Assembly (NCBI RefSeq): GCF_000026105.1
Contig: NC_008027.1
Coordinates: 4,732,501-4,796,500, forward strand
Origin: Pseudomonas entomophila L48
Lineage (GTDB): Bacteria; Pseudomonadota; Gammaproteobacteria; Pseudomonadales; Pseudomonadaceae
Reading direction: 5' to 3'
Length of the DNA stretch: 64,000 bases
Part shown: positions 42,922 to 52,779 of the stretch, piece after piece
Layout: each line of letters opens with the position of its first letter
Position numbering within the stretch: position 1 is the stretch's first letter
The notes under the pieces: model-generated
Database searches by the model: none
What the model saw: only the letters and a program-made list of their open reading frames with translations
Told to the model about the DNA's origin: nothing
Program-made: the position numbers and the translations under genes

Positions 42922-43929
42922 CTACCAGGTTACGCCGAATCCTGCGGTATAGCGCGTCTTGTCCAGATCACTGTCCCGCGTGCCCTTGATCAGGTCCTTC
43001 TCCGCCTTGAGGTTGAGCGAGGCCCATTCGGTGACCTTGTAGCGCAGGCCCATCTCGGCATCCAGCGAGTAGTCGGCAACGGTACCCAGCGGCTTGCCGA
43101 ACTCGCCATTGGTGAAGAACTCCACCCGCTTGCCGATCAGGTAGCGGTTGTAATCCCACTTCACGGCGGCGGAATAGAAGTTGTCCTTGCCACCGTCGCG
43201 GTATTCGAAATCGGTACGGTTGATCAGCGAACCCAGGGAGAACGCCCCCAGTTCATCGTCCCAGAACTGGTAGCCCGGGCCGGTACCGACGGTGCGCTGG
43301 CGGGCCAGGTCCTCGATCTGGTCACGCTTGTACTCCAGGCGGCCCTGCCAGAACCACTTGTCGGTGATGAAGCGGTCCAGGGCGTACTCGGCGCTCCAGT
43401 TGTTGGTCGTGGTGACCTCGTCCTTGGTCTCGCGGTTGTACTCGCCCTCGGCATTGTGCCGCCAGCGGCCATGGCGGGCGGTGGTCTTGAAGCTGACGTC
43501 GTAGTCGTCGCTGTTGGTTTCGGCGCGCTTGTAGTCCATCGCCACGTCGACATTGCCTTTCCACAAGAAGTCCTCGACCAGCGGCCGGGGCTTCATGATC
43601 TGCTCGATACTGGCCAGCTCGACGGTCTTGGGCGCCTCACCGTTGGCCAGGGTCACCTTGCCAGGCTCCGCGGCCTTGAGCGACTTGGCTTTCTCGCCGC
43701 TGTAGGCGTCCTGCTTGACCAACAGTTCCTGATCGCTTTCCAGCGTCTTGACCTGTTTCCAGTCCAGGGCGATCGAGCCGCCATAGGGGGTTTCCAGCAA
43801 CAGCTTGCCGCCGTCGAAGACCTTGATCTTGCCGCTGAGCCGGTCTCCGTTCTTCATCCATACGGTGTCGGCGAGCGTCGGGGCGCTGAGGGAGGCGACG
43901 ATGAGGCACAGCAGGGTTCTAGAATACAT
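42922..43929 (-). CDS. DUF481 outer-membrane protein
   Basis: A 335-residue exported protein with signal peptide MYSRTLLCLIVASLSAPTLA. The carboxy two-thirds alternate polar and aromatic residues (DYKRAETNSDDYDVSFKTT, AEYALDRFITDKWFWQGR), the pattern of a small beta-barrel. It ends TAGFGVTW, a typical outer-membrane carboxy-terminal aromatic. This is the YdiY/DUF481 family, of unknown function. The first 110 residues resemble a periplasmic SH3-like module (WMKNGDRLSGKIKVFDGGKL). Confidence 0.85.
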   Translation of the reverse strand: MYSRTLLCLIVASLSAPTLADTVWMKNGDRLSGKIKVFDGGKLLLETPYGGSIALDWKQVKTLESDQELLVKQDAYSGEKAKSLKAAEPGKVTLANGEAPKTVELASIEQIMKPRPLVEDFLWKGNVDVAMDYKRAETNSDDYDVSFKTTARHGRWRHNAEGEYNRETKDEVTTTNNWSAEYALDRFITDKWFWQGRLEYKRDQIEDLARQRTVGTGPGYQFWDDELGAFSLGSLINRTDFEYRDGGKDNFYSAAVKWDYNRYLIGKRVEFFTNGEFGKPLGTVADYSLDAEMGLRYKVTEWASLNLKAEKDLIKGTRDSDLDKTRYTAGFGVTW

Positions 43930-44081
43930 AAGCGGACTACAGGTTCGATTTGGCGAAAAAGCCGGGCATTATCCGGATCGACACGACTTGAGCAAGGACA
44001 GACCGAGGCCATGCCGACGAGTTCAATTCTCATTACCCACCGCCGTTCATCCGTTTTCATCCACAGCTCAGGAGTCGTCTG

Positions 44082-44435
44082 ATGTCCAGCGACACACCCC
44101 TCAGCCACGACAATGCCGAGGCCCGACGAACGGCCCTGTATTCGGTGCTGGGGCAAGTCCCACCGGGCAAGGTGGTCAGCTATGGCCAACTCGCCGAATT
44201 GGCGGGGCTTGGCCGCGCGGCGCGCTGGGTGGGCCGCACCCTCGGGCAGCTACCCGCCGACACTCGCCTGCCCTGGCATCGAGTGCTCGGCGCTGGCGGG
44301 CGGTTGAGCCTGGCCCTGGGCACGCCATCGGGCGACGAACAACGCGCCCGATTGCGCGCAGAAGGCGTCAACCTGACCAATAATCGTGTGGATATGGCGC
44401 GCCATGGCTGGCGCCCGATGGAGCACAGCGGTTAG
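44082..44435 (+). CDS. Alkyltransferase-like DNA-repair protein (ATL)
   Basis: A 117-residue protein of the O6-alkylguanine-DNA alkyltransferase fold. The reactive site PCHR of true alkyltransferases is replaced by PWHR (LPWHRVLGAGG near residue 63), so it cannot take alkyl groups. ATL proteins bind O6-alkylguanine lesions and hand them to nucleotide excision repair. Recognition-helix features SYGQLAELAGLGRAARWVGR are intact. It lies upstream of ampG in the same direction. Confidence 0.9.
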   Translation: MSSDTPLSHDNAEARRTALYSVLGQVPPGKVVSYGQLAELAGLGRAARWVGRTLGQLPADTRLPWHRVLGAGGRLSLALGTPSGDEQRARLRAEGVNLTNNRVDMARHGWRPMEHSG

Positions 44436-44478
44436 AGTGCGCGCTTTGTTTTCGCTAACTTGAGGCAGATGTTGGCCC

Positions 44479-46026
44479 ATGCCCCGTAAAACCTGGCGCG
44501 CTGCGCTCGCTGCCTATGCCAGCCCGTCAACCTTGGTGCTTTTGCTGCTCGGATTCGCCGCCGGCCTGCCCTACATGCTGGTGTTCTCGACCCTGTCAGT
44601 GTGGTTGCGCGAGGCGGGCGTGGCCCGCGAGACCATCGGCTACGCCAGCCTGATCGGCCTGGCCTACGCGTTCAAGTGGGTATGGTCGCCCCTGCTCGAC
44701 CAGTGGCGCCTGCCGCTGCTCGGCGGCATGGGCCGTCGTCGCTCCTGGCTGCTGCTGTCGCAGGGGCTGGTGGTGGTGGGCTTGATCGGCATGGGCTTCT
44801 GCGACCCGCAAAAGCACCTGTCATGGCTGATCGCCCTCGCCGTGCTGGTGGCCTTCGCCTCGGCCACCCAGGACATCGCCGTCGACGCCTATCGCCTGGA
44901 GATCGCCGACGACCAGCGCCAGGCGGCCCTCGCCGCCAGCTACATGGCGGGCTACCGGGTTGCCGCGCTGCTGGCCACCGCCGGTGCGCTGTTCTTCGCC
45001 GAATGGTTCGGCTCCACGGGTTTCAGCTACCTGCACCAGGCCTGGACCGGCACCTACGTGCTGTTCGGCGTGCTGATGCTGCCCGCGCTGTTCACCACCC
45101 TGGTGATGCGTGAGCCGCCGGTGCCCCTGCGTACCCAGCTGTCGGCCGCGCGCTACGGGCTGATGCACCAGCTGGTGTCGGTGTTCGTGCTGATCATCCT
45201 GCTGGTATCGGTGCCCGCCAGTTTCACCCAGATGTACAACACCGACTGGGCCAGCGTGGTGTTCGGCGATTCGTCCATGCTCGACCTGCTGCTCGAAGAC
45301 CGCGCCTTCCTGCGCCTGATCCTCTATGCGCTGCTGACCTGGCTGTGCCTGTCGTCGATGGGCCGTCGCGGCCTGGCGCCGGTACTCACGCCGGTCAACG
45401 ACTTCATCACCCGCTACCGCTGGCAGGCCTTGCTGCTGCTTGGGCTGATCGCCACGTATCGCATGTCGGATACGGTGATGGGCGTAATGGCCAACGTGTT
45501 CTACATCGACATGGGCTTCACCAAGGACCAGATCGCCAGCGTCAGCAAGATCTTCGGCCTGATCATGACCCTCGTCGGCGCCGGTGCCGGTGGCCTGCTG
45601 ATCGTGCGCTTCGGCATCCTGCCGATCCTGTTCATCGGCGGCGCAGCCTCGGCGGCGACCAACATCCTGTTCCTGATGCTCGCCGACATGGGCCCGAACC
45701 TGGAAATGCTGGTGGTGACCATCTCGCTGGACAACTTCAGTTCCGGGCTGGCCACCTCGGCATTCGTCGCCTACCTGTCGAGCCTGACCAACCTGAAGTT
45801 CTCGGCTACGCAATATGCCCTGCTCAGCTCGATCATGCTGCTGTTGCCGCGCCTGATCGGCGGCTATTCAGGGGTGATGGTGGAGAAGTTCGGCTATCAC
45901 GATTTCTTCCTGATTACCGCCCTGCTGGGCGTACCGACGCTGGTGCTGATCGCCTTGCACTGGCGCCAGGAGATCGGCCGGGGAAAGCAGGCACCGGTCC
46001 AGAGCCCCGCGGCTGAACAAAGCTGA
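44479..46026 (+). CDS. ampG: Muropeptide permease AmpG
   Basis: A 515-residue MFS permease with about 12-14 helices that imports anhydromuropeptides for peptidoglycan recycling and, in Pseudomonas, feeds the signal for ampC beta-lactamase induction. The amino terminus LLLLGFAAGLPYMLVFSTLSVWL and the SATQDIAVDAYRLE segment near residue 135 are characteristic. It starts 44 bases after the ATL gene. Confidence 0.9.
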   Translation: MPRKTWRAALAAYASPSTLVLLLLGFAAGLPYMLVFSTLSVWLREAGVARETIGYASLIGLAYAFKWVWSPLLDQWRLPLLGGMGRRRSWLLLSQGLVVVGLIGMGFCDPQKHLSWLIALAVLVAFASATQDIAVDAYRLEIADDQRQAALAASYMAGYRVAALLATAGALFFAEWFGSTGFSYLHQAWTGTYVLFGVLMLPALFTTLVMREPPVPLRTQLSAARYGLMHQLVSVFVLIILLVSVPASFTQMYNTDWASVVFGDSSMLDLLLEDRAFLRLILYALLTWLCLSSMGRRGLAPVLTPVNDFITRYRWQALLLLGLIATYRMSDTVMGVMANVFYIDMGFTKDQIASVSKIFGLIMTLVGAGAGGLLIVRFGILPILFIGGAASAATNILFLMLADMGPNLEMLVVTISLDNFSSGLATSAFVAYLSSLTNLKFSATQYALLSSIMLLLPRLIGGYSGVMVEKFGYHDFFLITALLGVPTLVLIALHWRQEIGRGKQAPVQSPAAEQS

Positions 46027-46029
46027 CCT

Positions 46030-46144
46030 GTAGGAGCGGCCTTGTGCCGCGAAAGGGGCGCAACGCGCCCCCGGCAATGGTCATGTGGAGCTCAGATTAC
46101 TGGGGCCGCTATGCGGCCCATTCGCGGCACAAGGCCGCTCCTAC
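46030..46144. repeat. REPIN between ampG and the MdfA-like gene
   Basis: GTAGGAGCGGCCTTGTGCCGCGAA is inverted as TTCGCGGCACAAGGCCGCTCCTAC, with GGGGCGC/GCGCCCC and GGGGCCGC/GCGGCCC hairpins between. It lies between convergent genes. Confidence 0.9.
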
Positions 46145-46167
46145 AGGACTCAGTGTGGTCCTCGGGT

Positions 46168-47412
46168 TTACTGAGCGACCGCCCCTTCCCCAGAGCGCCC
46201 ACCGACCACGAACCACAACGGCCACAAGGCCAGTGCCCCTGCGATGGCGGCCGCCACGGCAAAGTGCATCAGGCTGCCCCCCGCCCCCAACATCGCCAGT
46301 ACCGCGCCGCCCAGCCCCAGCAAGGCGATGGTGATCATCCCCAGCATCGCCGACACCAGGCCCTTGCTCTGCTCGCTGGAGAACAGCGTCATGCGGTAAA
46401 GCACCGCGTTGGCAACGCCCAGGCCAAGGGCATACAGCGACATCCCGGCCACCACGCTGGGCACCGTCGGCCAGAACCAGGTCGCCAGGAGCATCAGGCC
46501 AAGGCCCGCCAGGTAAGGCAGGAGCGCCCCACGTACCAGCGCAGGCAGCGGATAGCGATTGGCAATGCGGTTGATGATCAGGTTGCCCAGGATCAGTCCG
46601 CCGAAGACCGGCAACTGCCACAAGGCGTACTCCATCCTGCTCAGGCCCTCGTCGGTGATCAGCAACACCGGTGACAGGCCGATCCAGCCGATCAGCGGCA
46701 AGCCCACCAGCCCCAGCGCCGCGCTGCCGGCGACGAAACGGCGGTTGCTCAGCAGTTGGCCGTAACCGGCCAGCAAGGGCAGCAGGTGGATCGGCGTGAA
46801 CGGCAGGCGCGAGCCGTCGCGGCGCTCCACCCCCAGGGTTTCAGGCATCAATCGGTACAGCAGCACCCAGCACAGCACCGCGCCAGCGGCAAACGCGACG
46901 AACAGCCAGCGCCAGTCCAGCCACTCCAGCAGCAAGGTACCGACCAGCGGCCCCAGCAGCGGTGACAGCAGGGCGATGTTGGCCAGCAAAGCCATCATGC
47001 GCACCGCGTCGGCTTCGCTGAAGGCCTCGTTCAACGCCGGGTAGCTGACCGTGACCACGAAGCCCAGGCCGATACCCTGCAGCAGGCGCAGCAAGTTGAA
47101 CAGACCGATATCATGCACCCAATAGGTCGCCAGGCAGGCCACACCAAAGAGCACGCATCCTGACAACAGCAAGGGGCGTCGACCGAAGCGGTCGGACAGA
47201 GGGCCGATCAGCCATTGCAGGACCACGCCGCCCAACAAGTACAGGTTCACGGCGTGAGGGATGTATTGGGGGCTGGCCTTGAGGTCGTCGACCACCACCG
47301 GCATGGCGGGCATGACCGCGTCGCTGGCCAAGTAGGTCAGCAACTCGAACAGCGCCAGGGTCAGGCCAAACAGCAAGGCGCGCAGGGGGGTGATGTACAG
47401 CAGAGGTTTCAT
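46168..47412 (-). CDS. MdfA-like multidrug-efflux MFS transporter
   Basis: A 414-residue inner-membrane protein of the DHA1 drug/proton antiporter group with about 12 helices. Helix 1 carries the acidic residue typical of MdfA (LALFELLTYLASDAVMPAMP, Glu near position 23 and Asp near 31). The loop 2-3 motif is GPLSDRFGRRPLLLSG and motif C lies in the ALLSPLLGPLVGTLL region. Substrate not predictable. It stands alone, flanked by REPINs. Confidence 0.85.
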   Translation of the reverse strand: MKPLLYITPLRALLFGLTLALFELLTYLASDAVMPAMPVVVDDLKASPQYIPHAVNLYLLGGVVLQWLIGPLSDRFGRRPLLLSGCVLFGVACLATYWVHDIGLFNLLRLLQGIGLGFVVTVSYPALNEAFSEADAVRMMALLANIALLSPLLGPLVGTLLLEWLDWRWLFVAFAAGAVLCWVLLYRLMPETLGVERRDGSRLPFTPIHLLPLLAGYGQLLSNRRFVAGSAALGLVGLPLIGWIGLSPVLLITDEGLSRMEYALWQLPVFGGLILGNLIINRIANRYPLPALVRGALLPYLAGLGLMLLATWFWPTVPSVVAGMSLYALGLGVANAVLYRMTLFSSEQSKGLVSAMLGMITIALLGLGGAVLAMLGAGGSLMHFAVAAAIAGALALWPLWFVVGGRSGEGAVAQ

Positions 47413-47504
47413 GATGGCTATCGGGTGTGAACAGTGGAGTCAGGGTATATGCCAGATACGACCGGAGGTTGGCTGTGAACAAATGTAATGGGATGGAAAA
47501 CAAT

Positions 47505-47605
47505 GGGGCCGCTGCGCGTCCCTTCGCCGGCAAGCCGGCTCCTACGGGATTGGTGCAACCCTTGTAGGAGCCGGCTTGCCGGCGAAGGGGCCCGCAGCGG
47601 CCCCA
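47505..47605. repeat. REPIN between MdfA-like and mscS-type genes
   Basis: GGGGCCGCTGCG/CGCAGCGGCCCC encloses TTCGCCGGCAAGCCGGCTCC-TAC and its inverted copy. The arms belong to the GCCGGCTTGCCGGC subfamily. Confidence 0.9.
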
Positions 47606-47619
47606 ATGATGAAGCTTGG

Positions 47620-48459
47620 TTACTGTACGGCCGCTTCCTGCACCACGCGAATCACCCGCTGCGGGAACGGAATATCGATGCCCTCGGCCTTGAGCCGGTC
47701 ACGGGCATGCTCGTTGAGCATGAACAGCACGTCCCAGTAATCCGGGGTCTTGACCCAGATGCGCAGCGACACGGTGATCGAGCTGTCACCCAGGGTCGAA
47801 ACCACCGCCTGCGGCGCCGGGTCCTGCAGGACACGCGGGTCCTGGGCCAGCTCCAGCAGCACGTTGCGCGCCTTCTGCAAGTCGGCGTCATAGTCCACAC
47901 CCACGTCGAACACGACCTTGCGGGTCGGCTGGCGGTTGGTGTTGGTGATGATGCCGTTGGACAGGCTGCCGTTGGGCATGATCACGGTCTTGTTGTCACC
48001 GGTACGCACCACAGTATGGAAGATCTGGATGCTGTCCACGGTGCCGGCGACACCCTGGGCTTCGATCCAGTCGCCAATGCGGAACGGACGGAACATCAGG
48101 ATCAGCACCCCACCCGCGAAGTTCGCCAGGCTGCCCTGCAGGGCCAGGCCGATGGCCAGGCCCGCAGCACCGATGGCGGCGACGAACGAGGTGGTCTCGA
48201 TGCCGATCATCGACGCCACGCTGACCATCAGCAGCACCTTCAGCACGATATTGGCCAGGGTGCTGATGAAGCCCTGCAACGCAGCATCGGCACGCAGGCC
48301 GACCAGCTTGCCCAGGCGGGCGCTGAGCTTGTTGATGATCCACCAGCCGATGGCCAGTGTCAGCAGCGCCAGCAGAAGGCGGCTGCCATATTCCATGATC
48401 AAGGGAATCCAGGTCTGCGATTGACGGACCAGCTGATCGACTTCAGCGTTCAAATCCAT
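47620..48459 (-). CDS. MscS-family mechanosensitive channel
   Basis: A 279-residue inner-membrane channel that opens under membrane tension to release solutes on hypo-osmotic shock. It has three helices (about 22-45, 60-85, 90-115). The pore helix has the Gly/Ala pattern AAIGAAGLAIGLALQGSLANFAGGVLIL. The cytoplasmic beta and alpha-beta domains follow (PFRIGDWIEAQG, MPNGSLSNGIITN). The length is close to E. coli MscS (286). No neighbours suggest another role. Confidence 0.93.
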   Translation of the reverse strand: MDLNAEVDQLVRQSQTWIPLIMEYGSRLLLALLTLAIGWWIINKLSARLGKLVGLRADAALQGFISTLANIVLKVLLMVSVASMIGIETTSFVAAIGAAGLAIGLALQGSLANFAGGVLILMFRPFRIGDWIEAQGVAGTVDSIQIFHTVVRTGDNKTVIMPNGSLSNGIITNTNRQPTRKVVFDVGVDYDADLQKARNVLLELAQDPRVLQDPAPQAVVSTLGDSSITVSLRIWVKTPDYWDVLFMLNEHARDRLKAEGIDIPFPQRVIRVVQEAAVQ

Positions 48460-48573
48460 GTTTTTCTCCTGATGCCGAGCGGCACGTACACAGTGAAGCA
48501 GGCCGCGTGAACGAACGCGGCCCGGGCCCCGATGGACATCACTACGCCATCAAGGTTCCGGGCCGGCGCACGA

Positions 48574-49059
48574 TCAGTCGCGGAAGTTGTTGAACTGCAG
48601 CGGCATGTCGAATTCCTTGGTACGCAGCAGGGCGATGGCTTCCTGCAGGTCGTCACGCTTCTTGCCGGTCACGCGCACCTGCTCGCCCTGGATGGCGGCC
48701 TGGACCTTGAGCTTGCCGTCCTTGATGGTGGCGACGATCTTCTTGGCCAGGTCTTTGTCGATGCCTTCGCGGAACTTGGCTTCCTGCTTCTTTTCCTTGC
48801 CCGAGGCGTAGGGGTCCTTGGTTTCCAGGCACTTGACGTCGATCTTGCGCTTGACCAGCGCCAGGCGCAGGATTTCCAGCATCGCTTCGAGCTGGAACTC
48901 TTCCTCGGCGGTCAGCAGCACGGTCTGTTCCTTGTCCTTGAACTCGAAGGTGCCTTTGCCCTTGAGGTCGTAGCGGCGATCGAGGTCCTTGATGGCGTTG
49001 TCGACAGCGTTCTGCACTTCGTGCTTGTCCAGTTCCGATACCACGTCGAACGAAGGCAT
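48574..49059 (-). CDS. yajQ: YajQ-family nucleotide-binding protein
   Basis: A 161-residue soluble protein, [22 protein letters not shown], the invariant YajQ start. YajQ has two alpha-beta RNA-binding-like domains; members bind cyclic di-GMP in Xanthomonas and Pseudomonas and alter transcription. Conserved [20 protein letters not shown] and [20 protein letters not shown] are present. It is divergent from panE. Confidence 0.95.
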   Translation of the reverse strand: MPSFDVVSELDKHEVQNAVDNAIKDLDRRYDLKGKGTFEFKDKEQTVLLTAEEEFQLEAMLEILRLALVKRKIDVKCLETKDPYASGKEKKQEAKFREGIDKDLAKKIVATIKDGKLKVQAAIQGEQVRVTGKKRDDLQEAIALLRTKEFDMPLQFNNFRD

Positions 49060-49116
49060 GGGTGTTCTCCAGAAAAGAAAGCGCGCTCGTCTGAAGATGG
49101 AGCGCGTCGGGTTTGA

Positions 49117-50076
<960 letters not shown>

Positions 50077-50095
50077 TGCCACCCACCCAACGGAG

Positions 50096-52135
50096 ATGGA
50101 AACCGCCTTGCCCATGACCCTGCGCCAACGCCTGGACAACCTCCCGGTCGGGCAGAAACTGCTGGCGGCCCTGCTGGTGCTGCTGGTCACCATCCTGCTG
50201 GTGGCCAACCTGGCATTCATCAGCGCCGCCTACTGGATCACCCAGGACAGCATGGCGCCCCAGGCCTTGCAGACCATCGGCAAGCTGGTGTCCAACCCGC
50301 AGCTGTCTTCGCAGGCCGGGGACTCGCCAGAGACCGCCAACGCGCTGCTCAAGGAACTCGACAGCTACTCGCAGCTGCGCGCAGCAGCCATCTACGCCAG
50401 CGACGGGCGCCAGCTCGCCCAGCTCCAGCACGGCGACACGCTCACCCTGCCCAAGCGCTTTCGCAACATCGACGGCTGGCGGCTCACAGAGTTTCGCAGC
50501 ACCCAGTTGATCCGCCTGCCCCGCGACGGCGGCCCGCCGGCGCACCTGCTGCTGGTGGCCAGCAGCGAACTGCCCACGGCGTTCTACACCGGCACCCTGT
50601 CGGCCAGCTTGGCCATCCTGGTATTCAGCGTGCTGCTGTGGCTGGTCATCGCCCGTCAGATCAAGCGCCTGATCACCCTGCCGATCAACCGCCTCGAGGA
50701 GCTGACGCGCCAGGTCACCCGCGAAGAAAGTTATGCCCTGCGCGCCAAACGCGGCAACGACGACGAAATCGGCAGCCTGGCCGAGGCATTCAACACCATG
50801 CTCTCGCGCATCGAGGCCCGCGAGCAGCAGCTCAAGCGCACCCGTGACGAGTTCCAGTCGGCCTACGACCAGGCCCAGGGTTTGGCCGAGGAAACTCGCC
50901 ACACCAACCGCAAGCTGGAGCTCGAAGTCCAGGTGCGCAGCAAGATCGAGAAGAAGCTCACGGGTTTCCAGAACTACCTCAACAGCATCATCGATTCCAT
51001 GCCCTCGGCACTGATCGCCCTCGACGAGCAGCTCTATGTCACCCAGTGGAACCATGAGGCCACGGTGCTTTCCGGCACGCCCCTGGACGAAGCGCTGAAC
51101 CAGCCGATCTTCCTCGCCTTCGAACCCCTAAAGCCGTTCCTGCCACAGCTCAAGGAAAGCGTTGAGAAACACCGGGTGGCGAAGATCGAGCGGATCACCT
51201 GGCCCAAGGACGACGACCTGCGCCACTACGCCCTGACCTTCTACCCGCTGACCGGCGGCGGCGGGCGAGGCGTGGTGATCCGCATCGACGACATCACCCA
51301 GCGGCTGTCCCTGGAGGAAATGATGGTGCAGTCGGAGAAGATGCTCTCGGTCGGCGGGCTGGCCGCCGGCATGGCCCACGAGATCAACAACCCGCTGGGG
51401 GCGATCCTGCACAACGTGCAGAACATCCGCAGGCGCCTGTCACCGGAGCTTGCGCGCAACCAGGAACAGGCCGCCGAGCTGGGTATCGACCTGCCAAGCG
51501 TCAACCGCTACCTGGACAGCCGCGAAGTGCCCAAATTGCTCGACGGCATCCAGCAGGCCGGTGCGCGGGCGGCGAAGATCGTCACCCACATGCTCAGTTT
51601 CAGCCGCCGCAGCAACCGCCAGCTGGTGCCCTGCGAACTGCCGGCACTGATCGACCAGGCGGTGGAGATCGCCGGCAACGACTTCGACCTGACCATCGGT
51701 TTCGACTTCAAGGGCCAAGCCATCGTCCGTCAGTTCGACCCGACGCTCGGGCCAGTGCCCTGCACCGCCAACGAGCTCGAACAGGTGCTGCTCAACCTGT
51801 TGAAGAACGCCGCCCAGGCCATCCACCAGCGCCCGCAGCCCAGCGAGCCCGGGCGGATCATCCTGCGCACCCGGCTCAACCCGCCGTGGGCGGAGATCCA
51901 GGTCGAGGACAACGGCATCGGCATGCCCGAGGCAGTGCGCAAGCGTACTTTCGAACCGTTCTTCACCACCAAGGAGATCGGCCAGGGCACGGGCCTGGGG
52001 CTGTCGGTCTCGTACTTCATCATCACCAACAACCACAAGGGGCAGATGGAAGTGCAGTCCACGCCCGGCCAGGGCACCTGCTTCACCCTGCGCCTGCCCC
52101 TCGGCCAGCCGGCCGCCAGCAAGACGGAGGCATGA
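50096..52135 (+). CDS. Orphan PAS-domain sensor histidine kinase
   Basis: About 679 residues: helix 1 near 25-48, a periplasmic loop to about 175, helix 2 near 176-198, HAMP, a coiled coil (about 250-300), and a PAS segment (about 303-400, DSMPSALIALDEQLYVTQWN). The HisKA domain follows with His428 in GMAHEINNPLGAILHNVQNI, then an ATPase domain (NAAQAIHQ, GLGLSVSYFIITNN). This is the NtrB/DctB-like kinase branch. No response-regulator gene is adjacent. The next gene starts right after its stop, so they may be co-transcribed. The start may be an ATG at 50114; GGAG directly abuts the 50096 ATG. Confidence 0.85.
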   Translation: METALPMTLRQRLDNLPVGQKLLAALLVLLVTILLVANLAFISAAYWITQDSMAPQALQTIGKLVSNPQLSSQAGDSPETANALLKELDSYSQLRAAAIYASDGRQLAQLQHGDTLTLPKRFRNIDGWRLTEFRSTQLIRLPRDGGPPAHLLLVASSELPTAFYTGTLSASLAILVFSVLLWLVIARQIKRLITLPINRLEELTRQVTREESYALRAKRGNDDEIGSLAEAFNTMLSRIEAREQQLKRTRDEFQSAYDQAQGLAEETRHTNRKLELEVQVRSKIEKKLTGFQNYLNSIIDSMPSALIALDEQLYVTQWNHEATVLSGTPLDEALNQPIFLAFEPLKPFLPQLKESVEKHRVAKIERITWPKDDDLRHYALTFYPLTGGGGRGVVIRIDDITQRLSLEEMMVQSEKMLSVGGLAAGMAHEINNPLGAILHNVQNIRRRLSPELARNQEQAAELGIDLPSVNRYLDSREVPKLLDGIQQAGARAAKIVTHMLSFSRRSNRQLVPCELPALIDQAVEIAGNDFDLTIGFDFKGQAIVRQFDPTLGPVPCTANELEQVLLNLLKNAAQAIHQRPQPSEPGRIILRTRLNPPWAEIQVEDNGIGMPEAVRKRTFEPFFTTKEIGQGTGLGLSVSYFIITNNHKGQMEVQSTPGQGTCFTLRLPLGQPAASKTEA

Positions 52136-52136
52136 C

Positions 52137-52703
52137 ATGGGCTATCGCCTGTCGAAGATCTACACCCGCACCGGTGACAAGGGTGAAACAGGGCTGGGCG
52201 ATGGCCGCCGGGTACCCAAGGACCATCCGCGCATCGAAGCGATCGGCGAGGTGGACAGTCTCAACAGTCAGCTAGGGGTGCTGCTGGCCGGGCTGGCCGA
52301 CGCCGGGCTGACTGAAGTGTTCGAGGTACTGGCGCCCTGTCAGCACCGCTTGTTCGACCTCGGTGGCGAACTGGCGATGCCCAGCTATCAGGCGCTGAAT
52401 GTCGCGGAAGTCGAACGACTGGAAGCGGCCATCGATAGATGGAACGAAGAACTGGGGCCGCTGAAGAACTTCATCCTGCCCAGTGGTTCGGCGCTGGTGG
52501 CCCAGGCCCATGTGTGCCGCAGCCAGGCGCGGGCGGCGGAGCGACGCTGCCAGCAGCTGAATGCCGTGGAACCGTTGGAGGGCGTTGGGTTGGCGTACAT
52601 CAACCGGCTGTCGGACCTGCTGTTCGTGGCGGCGCGGATCATCGGACGACGTCAGGGGGTGGCCGAAGTGCTGTGGCAGCCTGCTGGAAAGCCGCAGGCC
52701 TGA
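52137..52703 (+). CDS. PduO-type cob(I)alamin adenosyltransferase
   Basis: A 188-residue enzyme that makes adenosylcobalamin from ATP and reduced corrinoid. The family start MGYRLSKIYTRTGDKGETGLGDG carries the ATP-binding glycine and arginine residues. The carboxy-terminal active-site segment is CRSQARAAERRCQQL near residue 128, followed by YINRLSDLLFVAAR. It begins one base after the kinase gene's stop. A REPIN follows. Confidence 0.93.
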   Translation: MGYRLSKIYTRTGDKGETGLGDGRRVPKDHPRIEAIGEVDSLNSQLGVLLAGLADAGLTEVFEVLAPCQHRLFDLGGELAMPSYQALNVAEVERLEAAIDRWNEELGPLKNFILPSGSALVAQAHVCRSQARAAERRCQQLNAVEPLEGVGLAYINRLSDLLFVAARIIGRRQGVAEVLWQPAGKPQA

Positions 52704-52707
52704 ACCG

Positions 52708-52771
52708 CTTCGCCGGCAAGCCGGCTCCTACAGGGATTGCACACGCCCGTAGGAGCCGGCTTGCCGGCGAA
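52708..52771. repeat. REPIN between cobalamin adenosyltransferase and Nudix genes
   Basis: TTCGCCGGCAAGCCGGCTCC-TAC followed by its inverted copy GTAGGAGCCGGCTTGCCGGCGAA, with a 17-base spacer, between convergent genes. Confidence 0.92.
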
Positions 52772-52779
52772 CAGGTCGT

